Source: Anaerolineales bacterium (GTDB taxonomy: Bacteria; Chloroflexota; Anaerolineae; Anaerolineales; UBA11858). Taken from it: 45,560 bases of DNA. The position numbers and the translations under genes were made by a program. Positions 33,497 to 43,880 of this stretch are shown here, piece after piece. The DNA lies in contig JAGXKM010000009.1 in NCBI GenBank assembly GCA_018335275.1, forward strand, positions 1 through 45,560. Reading direction: 5' to 3'. Every line of letters starts with the position of its first letter. Positions within the stretch are counted from its first letter, which is position 1. Under the pieces are notes generated by a model, which had not been told where the DNA came from, did not search any database, and saw nothing but the letters and a program-made list of their open reading frames with translations.

Positions 33497-35404
33497 TCAT
33501 TCACTCAATATTGTCTTCCTCTTGCGGGGTGATAAATACAGGATAGTGCTCAACAAAATCAAAAACGCCCCCGGCATAACCATCCGATTGAAACCGGAGT
33601 TCAACCACCAGCTGGTATCATATCTGCTGTCAAAAGCAAAGATGTAGTAGATACCTATCATAATGACGACATTCACAAACCCAACCAGAAGAAACCAACC
33701 TTCGCGCTGATTAATTTCTCTTCCCCTCATAGGATAAAGCAAAGCACTTAAAAACAAACCCACCCCGATACTCCCCCAGGTCTGAAAATGGATAGCTTGC
33801 CTGCCTATAAATGAAAGCATAAAGGCCAAAGAGGAGAAGTGAAAGTTTCCAGAAATGATCTCCCGTAAAGCCTCTTTAGAAAGGTTTTCCACGCCCTCTG
33901 GAATAGAATATGGTTTAATGGTCAACTTCCATAAGCCCCAGAATAAAATCGGAGATATAAGTATGGCAATCAAATGGGACCGTTTGATTCGCGCTTTAGT
34001 TCCCAGGAAATGAAAGAAAACCAACGAGATAATCACCCCTAAAGTTAACCAGATCCCTTCCGGCCTGGTCCAAACCACGAAAATTAAAAACAACCCCGTT
34101 ATCAGACTTCTCAAGGTTTGATTCTGGAATTCATCCCCAAAACAAGAGTCGAACAATAATATTGCCCCCCCTGCCATAAAAAAGGCAAAAGGTAAATTTG
34201 CATAACCAATCATTGCATGTCGCACAACAATGGGTAAAGTGGCAAAAATGATCGTACAAAATCCAGCCCAGTCCTTTACCACGTTTTCGATGAGATAACC
34301 ATACATTAAGCATAAAAACGCGAGATAAAACCCGGGAAACAACATTTTTGATGCCGGTAAACTATTCCCAAAAGCTGATCTCCAAACAGCTATAGAGGAA
34401 GGAATCAATAAGGGATAATTGGTTGTGCTGGTGCCCCATGTACCTGCGGCTTTCAAACCCGCTACGCTCATCCCCTCCCCTTTCGCTCCCCAGAGGGCAA
34501 TGGCATCCGAGGTGTGATATCCAGCACCTACGGAAATGAAGAAGAGAACCGCGCTCAGGCCTACCCAAAACAATACCCAAATGGAAAAAGTACCCGAAAA
34601 ATCCATAAGATATAAAAATTTATCCTCTTCATCCCAAATCGTTCTAAACAGAAAAATTGCGCCCCAAAAAACAGCATACACAAACAATAAGATTTTAAGT
34701 TCCAATGCCGGGAACAGGAGCAGAGAAATATAAACCAAAATCGATAATAGGCCAATGATCAGGCCGTATCCAACTCCTATTTGAAACCAGGGTGAATATT
34801 CAGGGATCAACCACCTTGCAAAATGAAAACCCACAAACAGAAAATAAATAAAAACACAGATTGGGAAAACTACATCTGCCAAAAAAGCCCACACAGAAGA
34901 AATTTGGTTGGGATCTGTCCCGTTCCCTAAACCATCTTCAGGGCCGTGTACCCCCCAGGTGTCATTAAACATACGCACCTTAGGGCTATCCTTATCAATT
35001 TGCTCAGCCGGGAACTGACCCAATCCCATAACCAAAAGATAGGTGTTGTCCTCCTCAAGGAATGCTGACCCACAATTAACTGTTGTGCAGTTGATTACCT
35101 CGCGCGGAGATAAGAATACCTGCATAAAGGGAGTTTTTGACAGCGCTCGCATGGTGACTTCTTCCGGGGGAAGGACAACCCTACCTTCCTCGGGAATTTC
35201 TTTCCTTAGGAATTCGACATAATCCGCGAAGTTATTCCCTCGCGCAAAACGAGCGCTCCGCCAAATCCCAGATTTTTGAACATATAGGAGAACCCCTTTC
35301 CCATAAGAAAGAATATCCGGTGTCACATGAAACAAATTCACCCCCACCAAACCACATAAAAAAAGAATGGTTAAGATGAGATAGAGATTATTTTTTCCTT
35401 TCAT
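33497..35404 (-). CDS. Polytopic membrane protein (possible GT-C/dolichyl-mannosyltransferase-like)
   Basis: MKGKNNLYLILTILFLCGLVGVNLF... many TM helices. ORF starts at 35488; ATG at 35404 preferred. Confidence 0.6.
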   Translation of the reverse strand: MKGKNNLYLILTILFLCGLVGVNLFHVTPDILSYGKGVLLYVQKSGIWRSARFARGNNFADYVEFLRKEIPEEGRVVLPPEEVTMRALSKTPFMQVFLSPREVINCTTVNCGSAFLEEDNTYLLVMGLGQFPAEQIDKDSPKVRMFNDTWGVHGPEDGLGNGTDPNQISSVWAFLADVVFPICVFIYFLFVGFHFARWLIPEYSPWFQIGVGYGLIIGLLSILVYISLLLFPALELKILLFVYAVFWGAIFLFRTIWDEEDKFLYLMDFSGTFSIWVLFWVGLSAVLFFISVGAGYHTSDAIALWGAKGEGMSVAGLKAAGTWGTSTTNYPLLIPSSIAVWRSAFGNSLPASKMLFPGFYLAFLCLMYGYLIENVVKDWAGFCTIIFATLPIVVRHAMIGYANLPFAFFMAGGAILLFDSCFGDEFQNQTLRSLITGLFLIFVVWTRPEGIWLTLGVIISLVFFHFLGTKARIKRSHLIAILISPILFWGLWKLTIKPYSIPEGVENLSKEALREIISGNFHFSSLAFMLSFIGRQAIHFQTWGSIGVGLFLSALLYPMRGREINQREGWFLLVGFVNVVIMIGIYYIFAFDSRYDTSWWLNSGFNRMVMPGAFLILLSTILYLSPRKRKTILSE

Positions 35405-35613
35405 GAAACTTTCCTTTTCAAAACAGTTGAAAAGGTGCCAGTCCGAGGAACAACTCCCCAAAGCTGTCAGAAGGCACCTGCCTATCAAAATGAATCATAT
35501 CATCTGAAAATAGTCCGCACAAACGCGATGAGCCCATCGTTAGGTTATAATAATCTGGTCAATCAGAAAGTTCAAGCAAGCCAACTACTCAAGAAATTGC
35601 ACTGCTGTTCACT

Positions 35614-37554
35614 ATGAAACATTTTTTCAAAAAACACTACTTGCTCATAATCTTAATTCTCCTCAATATATCCTTCGCAGTGGTATTTGGCGGTGACTTC
35701 GGGGATTCGTGGGATGAAAAACCGAGGTATGAAGCTGCCCTGCAGGCCATTTCACAATATAAAGAATTAGAGCCGAACAAAAATATCGGTGACAAGGGTC
35801 CAATTTATTGGGTTTTTGCCAAGCTCGGAGGGGATTTAATCCAATCCGTAAACCCGAATTTAACACACATTCAAGCCTGGCATTACATCCACTTTTTAAC
35901 CTTCATATTAAGCGTGATTGCCCTATACTCAATCTGTCTGCGTTTCCTATCCCCTGAGTACTCTTTTCTGACTGCAGCCCTTTTCAACACCCAGCCCTTG
36001 TTATTTGGCCACGCGTTCATCAACCCCAAAGATATCCCCTTCATGGCCTTCTTCCTGTTAACGATTTCAAGCGGGTTGACAATGATTGACAAGGGTAGAA
36101 TAAAAGCCCAGCATCATAAATCTGGCACCAGATCAGAATCCTTTTGGGACCTCATCACCTCCAATTGGGCTGCTCTGAACACCCCAAGACGCCTCCTTGT
36201 GCTCCTCACTGGCATATTGCCCCCCATAGCTTTATCCTTGTTCAGGCTTTACTCAAAAAGAATACAAGTCAGCATCACAGCTTTCATCAACAGCATCCAG
36301 AATGAACATTTCCTCCGGATCCTCAACCAGCTGTCATTTTATTTCTTTCGTGGAAATATCGATTCGGGTGTCACCCTAAATAATGTCAAAACCATATACC
36401 CCTATCTATTCGTCCTCTCAGGTCTCATCTTTGGAGGACTCGTGGCCCTGATAGGGGCTTTGTTTCTTCCAAATGTAATACGGTTCCTCCTGGGATTCAA
36501 GTCCTGGAAAAACTTCCTGGAAAAACTCAAAATAGTCGTACGGAACCCAAATGTATATCTGGCTGCGCTTATCTTGGGAGTGTCCATCGTAAACAGATCC
36601 CTTTCTCTGGCAGCAGGATTCTTTGTGATCTTTTATTTGTGGGTCAACTATAGATCTTATTTTTTACCGGTCTCTTTCATGTATACGAGCGTCGCCATGG
36701 TGACCGTTTATCTGTCATGGCCGAGCATGTGGGGAAATCCGATTCTGGGTTTTTTGAAGAGCTTTTTTACTGTGTCAGATTTTTCATGGGGTGGCGGAAC
36801 TCTCTTCTGGGGAACACTCCTGAAATCCAGCAATTTGCCAAAAATTTATATTCCGACTTTAATATCCCTTCAATTCACCCTACCAACGATTATCCTGTTT
36901 CTGATTGGGTTGATCGCTGTGATTTTTCTTTACTCTTACAACAAAGGACAAAAGACAATCATTGTTATTCTCGCGGCTTGGTTTACCCTTCCCCTTTTAT
37001 CTACCTTCATCGTCAAACCAGCAACATATGACAATTTCCGGCATTATTTATTTCTCACTCCCCCAATTTTCGTATTTGCTGGCTTTGGTATAAAATACCT
37101 CCTGTCGCTGGTGCCCAACTATCCTATCTCGATTTTATTAATCATCCTAATCCTGCTTCCGGGAATTCATTCTCTCATCACCCTCCATCCCTATCAGTAT
37201 ATTTACTATAATGAATTGGTGGGGGGAGTAAGCGGTGCCTTCAGGAAATTTGAAATGGACTATTGGGGCACCTCTTATCGAGAGTGCACTTTATTCATAA
37301 ACCAAGAAGCGTCTGAAAACGATTCCATCCTCGTCTTCGGGCCTGCCCACATAGTGAAAAATTACGCTCGAGAAGACTTAAAGGTTCTCCATTACCGGGA
37401 ACCTGATCTCCATTGGATGGTAGAAGAAGCGGATTACGCCATTATCTCTACTCGGAGAAATAAAGATCTGTCCTTGTTGGACGATAAACCCACTATTTAT
37501 TCCGTGACCCGCGCCGGGGCAACGCTCGCGGTCGTCAAAGACATCAACCCTTAA
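35614..37554 (+). CDS. Polytopic glycosyltransferase-like membrane protein (GT39/PMT-like)
   Basis: 646 aa; GDFGDSWDEKPRYEAALQ, HAFINPKDIPFMAFFLL, multiple TMs. Confidence 0.65.
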   Translation: MKHFFKKHYLLIILILLNISFAVVFGGDFGDSWDEKPRYEAALQAISQYKELEPNKNIGDKGPIYWVFAKLGGDLIQSVNPNLTHIQAWHYIHFLTFILSVIALYSICLRFLSPEYSFLTAALFNTQPLLFGHAFINPKDIPFMAFFLLTISSGLTMIDKGRIKAQHHKSGTRSESFWDLITSNWAALNTPRRLLVLLTGILPPIALSLFRLYSKRIQVSITAFINSIQNEHFLRILNQLSFYFFRGNIDSGVTLNNVKTIYPYLFVLSGLIFGGLVALIGALFLPNVIRFLLGFKSWKNFLEKLKIVVRNPNVYLAALILGVSIVNRSLSLAAGFFVIFYLWVNYRSYFLPVSFMYTSVAMVTVYLSWPSMWGNPILGFLKSFFTVSDFSWGGGTLFWGTLLKSSNLPKIYIPTLISLQFTLPTIILFLIGLIAVIFLYSYNKGQKTIIVILAAWFTLPLLSTFIVKPATYDNFRHYLFLTPPIFVFAGFGIKYLLSLVPNYPISILLIILILLPGIHSLITLHPYQYIYYNELVGGVSGAFRKFEMDYWGTSYRECTLFINQEASENDSILVFGPAHIVKNYAREDLKVLHYREPDLHWMVEEADYAIISTRRNKDLSLLDDKPTIYSVTRAGATLAVVKDINP

Positions 37555-37580
37555 GCCTTATAGGATCCTTATTCCAAAAC

Positions 37581-37616
37581 AAAAAACCCGCCTGATTGTT
37601 GTTTTCTCAGGCGGGT
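37581..37616 (-). terminator. Rho-independent terminator downstream of lysS
   Basis: ACCCGCCTGA...TCAGGCGGGT. TTTTTT follows on the minus strand. Confidence 0.8.
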
Positions 37617-37636
37617 AACGTTGCGTCCTTCTATCC

Positions 37637-39154
37637 CTACTCTCCCTTTTCTCTTAAATGGGGAAACAACAACACTTCCCGAATACTATGTTTGTCGGTC
37701 AGGAGCATGACAAACCTGTCAACCCCCATCCCAAATCCCCCGTTAGGGGGCATACCGTACCGCATGGCTCGCAAATAATCCTCATCCATGGGATGCCGCT
37801 CCTCATCCCCCTCTTCATAGGACCTTCCCATCTCTAAAAATCGTTCCTCTTGGTCTAAGGGATCATTTAACTCAGTGAAAGCGTTGCATAATTCCATTCC
37901 CCCTACAAACCCTTCAAAACGTTCGACCGTCTGGGGATCATCTTTTTTGCTTTTTGCCAACGGAGAGATTTCCCGCGGGTAATCATAAATGATCGTAGGT
38001 TGAATCAAGGTGGGTTCCAAACAAGAATCAATCAGATCATCAATCAATTTTCCCCGCGATTCCTCAGGATTAAATTCAAGATCAAGATCACCCATCGCAT
38101 TCGCCAAACTAACCCCTGTGTCATGCGCTTTAATGTCGATCCCAGTTCTGTCAAGGAGCGCTTCTCTGAGTTCGATCCTTTCCCAGGGAATATCAAATGA
38201 GATCTCCTCGCCCTGGTATGAAAGCTTTTTCTCTCCCACGACTTTATCCACTACGAAAGCCACCATCTCTTCTGTGAGGTCCATGATGTCAAAATAATCA
38301 GCGTACGCCCAATAGAACTCTATTTGGGTGAACTCGGGATTATGTTTGAAAGATACGCCCTCATTGCGAAAATCCCGCCCAATCTCATACACACGTTCAA
38401 ACCCTCCCACTAACAATCGTTTTAAATACAGCTCAAAGGAAATCCGGAGGTACAAATCTTGTTTGAGCTGATTGTGATGTGTGGTAAAGGGTTTCGCCGC
38501 AGCTCCTCCGTAAATCGGCTGCAGGATGGGTGTCTCTACCTCTAAAAAACCCTGTCCATCCAAAAAGGATTGCATAGCCCGGATGGCGGATGTTCGAGTC
38601 CGAAATATGTCCCGCACATCCCGGTTTACAGCCAAATCTGCATACCGCTGCCGATAACGGGTTTCAGGATCCGCCAAGCTGGCATATTTAATCACCTCAC
38701 CGTCTACAACTTCCTCTTTAGCAGCTGGTAGAGGGGAAAGGGATTTAGAGATCATCTTGAAGGAAGAAACTGATAAGGTGATCTCTCCCGACCGGGTGCG
38801 GAAGATCTCCCCTTTTGCCTGCACGAAATCTCCCAAGTCAAAGTATTGATTGAAAAAATCAAGCTGTTCTTCGCCCAAGGTATCTGCTCTGAAGAAGAGT
38901 TGAATTTGTTCGGTTCCATCTTCAATATCCGCAAATGTGATCTTTCCCATTGGTCTCATCGACCGCAAGCGACCAACGAGCGTGGCCTGGATAGGTTCCG
39001 CGTCCTCAAGGCCTTCTATCCTTTTAAATTCCTTGATGGCTTCCTGGGCTGTATGTGTTCGCTCTACCCGACGGGGATACGGGTCGACGCCCATTTCGCG
39101 GAGCTGACGCAATTTTTCCAAACGAACTTTTTCCAATTTTGTATATTCTGCCAT
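37637..39154 (-). CDS. lysS: Lysyl-tRNA synthetase (class II)
   Basis: [95 protein letters not shown]. Confidence 0.96.
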   Translation of the reverse strand: MAEYTKLEKVRLEKLRQLREMGVDPYPRRVERTHTAQEAIKEFKRIEGLEDAEPIQATLVGRLRSMRPMGKITFADIEDGTEQIQLFFRADTLGEEQLDFFNQYFDLGDFVQAKGEIFRTRSGEITLSVSSFKMISKSLSPLPAAKEEVVDGEVIKYASLADPETRYRQRYADLAVNRDVRDIFRTRTSAIRAMQSFLDGQGFLEVETPILQPIYGGAAAKPFTTHHNQLKQDLYLRISFELYLKRLLVGGFERVYEIGRDFRNEGVSFKHNPEFTQIEFYWAYADYFDIMDLTEEMVAFVVDKVVGEKKLSYQGEEISFDIPWERIELREALLDRTGIDIKAHDTGVSLANAMGDLDLEFNPEESRGKLIDDLIDSCLEPTLIQPTIIYDYPREISPLAKSKKDDPQTVERFEGFVGGMELCNAFTELNDPLDQEERFLEMGRSYEEGDEERHPMDEDYLRAMRYGMPPNGGFGMGVDRFVMLLTDKHSIREVLLFPHLREKGE

Positions 39155-39173
39155 GGGATCAATCCTCAATATT

Positions 39174-39209
39174 AAAAAATCCCCGCGCGGAATTCAGACG
39201 CACGGGGAT
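39174..39209 (-). terminator. Stem-loop with U-run between greA and lysS
   Basis: ATCCCCG (39179-39185) pairs with CGGGGAT (39203-39209). TTTTT follows on the minus strand, about 20 nt before the lysS ATG. Confidence 0.65.
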
Positions 39210-39228
39210 GGCTGGAATCCAATCAAAT

Positions 39229-39696
39229 TCAGGATATTTTTGTGATCTTAACTGTATATATACCGCCTGGGGCCAAGACATCCACCTCATCTCCCTTGGA
39301 ATGGCCCAACAGAGCGCTCCCCAAAGGGGATTCATTAGAGATTCGCCCCTCAATAGGATCCGCTTCCGCCCGCCCGACGATCGTAAAGGTTTCTTTTTCA
39401 TTTTCCGAAGTTTTGATGCTGACTTCCGTTCCAATCTGAACCACATCCGTTTCAGAAAGGTGATTCACAATTTCTGCTTGGTTAAGGATCCCCTTTAAGT
39501 ACTGAATTCGCCCTTCCACAAAGGCCTGGGCGTTCTTCGCAGCTTCCACCTCAACATCAGCATCCACCCCTAACGGGCTGCCATCCAGTGCTTCTCGAAG
39601 ACGGATGGCGACCTCTTCTCTCTTTTCCGTCTTCAAATATTCCAATTCTTTCTTTAGTTTATCATATCCTTCTTGGGTCAAATATGAGGTAGCCAT
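39229..39696 (-). CDS. greA: Transcription elongation factor GreA
   Basis: YLTQEGYDKLKKELEYLKTEKREEVAIRLREALDGSPLGVDADVEVEAAKNAQAFVEGRI; ISNESPLGSALLGHSKGDEV. Confidence 0.95.
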   Translation of the reverse strand: MATSYLTQEGYDKLKKELEYLKTEKREEVAIRLREALDGSPLGVDADVEVEAAKNAQAFVEGRIQYLKGILNQAEIVNHLSETDVVQIGTEVSIKTSENEKETFTIVGRAEADPIEGRISNESPLGSALLGHSKGDEVDVLAPGGIYTVKITKIS

Positions 39697-39864
39697 ACAA
39701 TGTTTCCTATGATAGTATATGATCTATTTAATAACAAAAGAGCTTTTCCAAGAGTTTCACACTCCCAAAAGCCCTCATTTCGTGAAAGTGCGGCTATTCT
39801 ATCATAAGCATTGCAGAACTTCAAGACCGTCCAGGATGAAATACCAATGAACGACTCCTGCCAA

Positions 39865-40617
39865 TCATCTCCCTCCATTCTTCTTCCAGAGTTTCACCCC
39901 GGACATCAAAGCGGCAAATTCTTCCAGCTCCTGCCTCAATTCTCCTTCACCCTCCCAAAACAATTTGATTTGGGAGCGATATAAGGCGCTGGCTCTTTTC
40001 CAAGCAGCCAGGGATGAAGGGGACATCTTATATTGGATTTCCTTCCAGTCCTCAGACTCAGACATCACCTTTAGGATCGATTGATTCTGGGGTTCACGCA
40101 CATAGGGATAATCGGCATAAAAACGCAGATCCTGTTTCAGGCGGTGAGCTGCTTTGCGCGTTAATTCATGATCGACATGATTTCCAATCCCCAGGGGGGA
40201 AACAAGGATCTCATCCTTTACCAAGGTCTGGGATAATTGCCTAGAAACCTTTTCTATCAATGGCTTTTCCAGCGGGCTTAAGCCCCCAAAGATCGCTTCC
40301 TCTCCCGGATATAACCACTCACCATCTCCCGGGGAACGGCGATAAATACAGTCTGGAATTTTGAAATGCTTTACCAAAGCCCCCAACTCCTGACAAGCCA
40401 ATGTATCTTCTTCCCGCCTGTGCTGAACGACATCTCCTTCCACCTGCCAGGTCGTATGAAGGGAATGAGCGAAAGAGGACAGCTCATTTTTAGGTGCACC
40501 GCCAGCACAGATAGTCCAGACTTCTACCTGGCTCCCTGCTTGAACCAGTTCCCAGACCAAAGCCCCGCATGAAAACACAACGTCATCCAAATGAGGAGAT
40601 AGGAAGATCCATTTCAT
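39865..40617 (-). CDS. PIG-L family deacetylase
   Basis: MKWIFLSPHLDDVVFSCGALVWEL; SPLGIGNHVDHELTRKAA. Confidence 0.9.
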   Translation of the reverse strand: MKWIFLSPHLDDVVFSCGALVWELVQAGSQVEVWTICAGGAPKNELSSFAHSLHTTWQVEGDVVQHRREEDTLACQELGALVKHFKIPDCIYRRSPGDGEWLYPGEEAIFGGLSPLEKPLIEKVSRQLSQTLVKDEILVSPLGIGNHVDHELTRKAAHRLKQDLRFYADYPYVREPQNQSILKVMSESEDWKEIQYKMSPSSLAAWKRASALYRSQIKLFWEGEGELRQELEEFAALMSGVKLWKKNGGR

Positions 40618-40636
40618 ATAACATTTTGTACCACAC

Positions 40637-42997
40637 TTACGGCAGCCGAGCTACATCAATCCACATTTTATGACCGTCAGTGGTGAATTCAATCCAACCA
40701 TGCATATCGGTTCGAAGCAGAGAATATCCAGCCATGTCATCCAATAACCCTGGAGAAGGAAGTCCATCCGAATCATCGGGAGCAACGCTCAAAACGACCA
40801 AGCGGGGATTTAAATTGTCAATCCAATTCTTGGGATTACTGGCTTGATAACCGTTATCCGCCAGCAATAACAGGGAAAGTGGACCGATATCTCGTCCCTG
40901 ACGAAGGTCTTGAAAACAATCTTTAGAAACACCAAAAGGGAGCAAGGCCCGAAGTCGGTCATAGGTTATGAAAAGGACACCTCCGCGGTCGGATTCAGTC
41001 AACACCTCCAACACTAACTTCTCTCCAATTTGCATCCTCGAACCTACCTCCCCATCCAGAATGCGCACATCGCTCTCACGTAAATTCGCCCGGAGATAAT
41101 CCGCTGCCCGGGAAGGGCTGCGCGCTCCAACCCAGAGCACGTTTTGCGGTGGGTTTCTATCCACAAAACGTGTCAGAGCTGCGATATCCTCCTCCAAGGG
41201 GGAGGCAACCACCCAAAGTTCTATCTCTTTATCCAAAACGGATAATCGACGTCCAAGCCCATCCGCAAGGGCACTGCTGCTGGGTCCTCCATTGATCAGC
41301 ACACGCTCTCCCGTGGGAGAACGCAGCAGGATCGCACTTCCCGTTCCCACCTCGAAAAAAGAAAGGTGAAGATATCCATCAGGAGCCTGAAACAGGGACC
41401 GCCAGACCAACATATTTCCACACGCCAGGATGATAACGACCACAGCAGGGTCCACAAGTCTGCTTAACAGTCCAAGCCACTTCCTGCCAAAAGTCATTCC
41501 AGCCAACATGCCATAAAAAATGATCACAAAAAACAAACCAATCCTTTCCGTGTGAATAACACCACTTTCCAACCCGGCAAATAGTTCCACAAATCGAATG
41601 GTATAGGTAACAAAAGGGTAAACGGTCAAACCTATCCATTTACCCAAGGGAAACCATATTAGCCCAAAAATCAAGGCTACCCCTCCCAGGATCATGATCG
41701 GCGGTTGAGCCGGTAAAATGACAGGGTTGGCAAGAAAACCAATCCAAGAAAGGGTTTGAAAATGGTATAAAAGCACAGGAAGCGTAGTTATTTGTGCGGC
41801 AAATGTGAAGAGCACATATTCGCTGACAGGTTTTGCCAACCGCTGAGCGCGATCTGAGGAAATCACACGAGAGGCGACCTTCATAAACCACTCAGTCAGA
41901 TCCTCTGCATAGAGGATCAAACCCAGCGTAGCTGCCAGAGAGAGTTGAAAAGAGATGTCCCAGGGGATATGGGGGTTGCATATGGCCATGATCAAAGATG
42001 CAAAAGCAACAGCGTTTACTCCATGTTGGCGGCGACCCAGGTGGCGGGCAAACAAAGCCAGCCCTCCCATCCATGCCGCACGCACAACCGCTGCATCAGC
42101 GCCAACTAAGATCGTATACACACTGATCCCAATCACTGCAGATAACGCTCCCCAGAAAGGTTTAAACAATCGGCTGAAAGCTGCAGCCAGAAACCCCGAG
42201 ACAATCGTGATATTAAATCCTGAAATAGCGATGATATGTGAGGTTCCTGTTTCTCGAAAAGCTCGTTCTACAGGATCTGGGATGCCGCTTTCTTCCCCAA
42301 GAAGTATTCCCGCCAATAGAGAAGCTTCCGGATCAGGCCATAATTTATAAATCTTCCGCAAACCCGCCCTTTTCAAAGAAGAAATGGCCCTCATAAAAAA
42401 CGTTCCCTGTCCGGATTCTAAGACGCCGATTTTTGCATTTGCCATGTAAGCATAAACACCTTGCCGGGCGAGGAACGCTCGATACGAGAAACCTTCAAGT
42501 TCCGGTGGTTGTCTCAACAACCCCCGCAGCATAATGCGGTCCCCATATTGAACTTCTTCACCTACAGGCACTCGAGCCAAAATCTTACCTTCCACGTCTT
42601 CGTGAATGGGATTTGACGAGTCGCGGAGTTTCTCGGTTTCAACAATAATGCTGGTATACTCATCCTGAATTTTTGGGAATCCTTTGACAACCCCATTCAC
42701 AACCACACTCCGGGTAGGATCAACATGATTCGCGACGAATTCCGGGTTTCCAAGATCAGGGAAAGAACGTAGATAACGAATCGCGCCCAGAGAAAAGGAC
42801 ACCGCACAGACAAGGCTCAGCGTCCAAAACGGGAAGGTTGAAATTTCAACTTTCAGCCAGATGGGAATCAGCAAACGCCCCAAAAGCAAAAAGAGCGTAA
42901 TGCCCAAAAAAACAAACCAAGGAACCTCAGACCAAGGCAGTAAATCAGCGGTCAGGATGCCCCCAAAAAATGAGGCTGAAATCCAGATCAGCGGCAT
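40637..42997 (-). CDS. comEC: ComEC/Rec2 family DNA internalisation channel with degenerate C-terminal MBL-like domain
   Basis: 786 aa; GILLGEESGIPDPVERAFRETGTSHIIAISGFNITIVSGFL; GADAAVVRAAWMGGLALFARHLGRRQHGVNAVAFASLIMAICNP. C-terminal FFEVGTGSAILLRSPTGERVLINGGP. Confidence 0.92.
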   Translation of the reverse strand: MPLIWISASFFGGILTADLLPWSEVPWFVFLGITLFLLLGRLLIPIWLKVEISTFPFWTLSLVCAVSFSLGAIRYLRSFPDLGNPEFVANHVDPTRSVVVNGVVKGFPKIQDEYTSIIVETEKLRDSSNPIHEDVEGKILARVPVGEEVQYGDRIMLRGLLRQPPELEGFSYRAFLARQGVYAYMANAKIGVLESGQGTFFMRAISSLKRAGLRKIYKLWPDPEASLLAGILLGEESGIPDPVERAFRETGTSHIIAISGFNITIVSGFLAAAFSRLFKPFWGALSAVIGISVYTILVGADAAVVRAAWMGGLALFARHLGRRQHGVNAVAFASLIMAICNPHIPWDISFQLSLAATLGLILYAEDLTEWFMKVASRVISSDRAQRLAKPVSEYVLFTFAAQITTLPVLLYHFQTLSWIGFLANPVILPAQPPIMILGGVALIFGLIWFPLGKWIGLTVYPFVTYTIRFVELFAGLESGVIHTERIGLFFVIIFYGMLAGMTFGRKWLGLLSRLVDPAVVVIILACGNMLVWRSLFQAPDGYLHLSFFEVGTGSAILLRSPTGERVLINGGPSSSALADGLGRRLSVLDKEIELWVVASPLEEDIAALTRFVDRNPPQNVLWVGARSPSRAADYLRANLRESDVRILDGEVGSRMQIGEKLVLEVLTESDRGGVLFITYDRLRALLPFGVSKDCFQDLRQGRDIGPLSLLLLADNGYQASNPKNWIDNLNPRLVVLSVAPDDSDGLPSPGLLDDMAGYSLLRTDMHGWIEFTTDGHKMWIDVARLP

Positions 42998-43214
42998 AGA
43001 TCTCTATTCTCCCTTTAGGATCCACACTCCATGCCTCTTGGTCAACCCAAGGAGGAAAAACGAGCAGCCGGCATGAGATATGTATCTCCCCGTCAGGGGT
43101 CTATTCCCTGTTATCTGAAAATCGATTCTGCAGATCGCCACGTTTCCCCCTTAGAAAAGGTCTCCCACGGACAAAGAATGTCATTAACCCCAGTCCATGG
43201 TCATTCTTTTCCTG

Positions 43215-43739
43215 TTATTTTTCAATATCAACCAGCATGAAACCCTCTCTGGGACTTCTCTTTTCTTCTTCCCCCTGGTTTGCTCGCCACATCAGCTGCT
43301 GGGCGAGAATTGCTGTAGCGAACACAAATAATCGTCTCGGAGTGGGGTTTTCTTCTTTCAGGATCACCTCTCGAGGGATCTTGAGCTTTAAGCAGAGCTT
43401 GGTGATCTCCTCCTCGTCAAATTTCCCTTCATCAAGGTCCTGGATAAAACGGTTACGAATATGCCAGATAATTACCAGGTCGTGATATTCTTTTTTACTT
43501 ATCAACCCCAAACCATACACCGCTTTTATCCGGGAACCAAATGTGCCAAGGGGACTTTCTTCCCCCAGCAACATTTGAGCCACTCTCTCATCGGGGATGA
43601 AAAAACACTCCAAAACACGACTTAAATGCGTGTTTAAATACACCGCGCCTGTGATAGCTGCTGCTCGATCACTTTTGTGTTGAAATTCAAGGACCAACCT
43701 TTCCCACTCTTGTGTGTTATCTGATCCAGCCCGTGCCAT
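43215..43739 (-). CDS. MltR-like protein
   Basis: FQHKSDRAAAITGAVYLNTHLSRVLECFFIPDERVAQMLLGEESPLGTFGSRIKAVYGLGLISKKEYHDLVIIWHIRNRF. Confidence 0.7.
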   Translation of the reverse strand: MARAGSDNTQEWERLVLEFQHKSDRAAAITGAVYLNTHLSRVLECFFIPDERVAQMLLGEESPLGTFGSRIKAVYGLGLISKKEYHDLVIIWHIRNRFIQDLDEGKFDEEEITKLCLKLKIPREVILKEENPTPRRLFVFATAILAQQLMWRANQGEEEKRSPREGFMLVDIEK

Positions 43740-43880
43740 AATTCATCCCTTTTGTTTGCTTGAAAATGGAGTTCATTTTTGATTATACAACAGAACTGTG
43801 GCTTTTCAGATCCCGAATCCTCTTGAATGAGAATAGACTCGCCACCGAGACGCAGTTCACCCAGGATGATTACCCATGAA

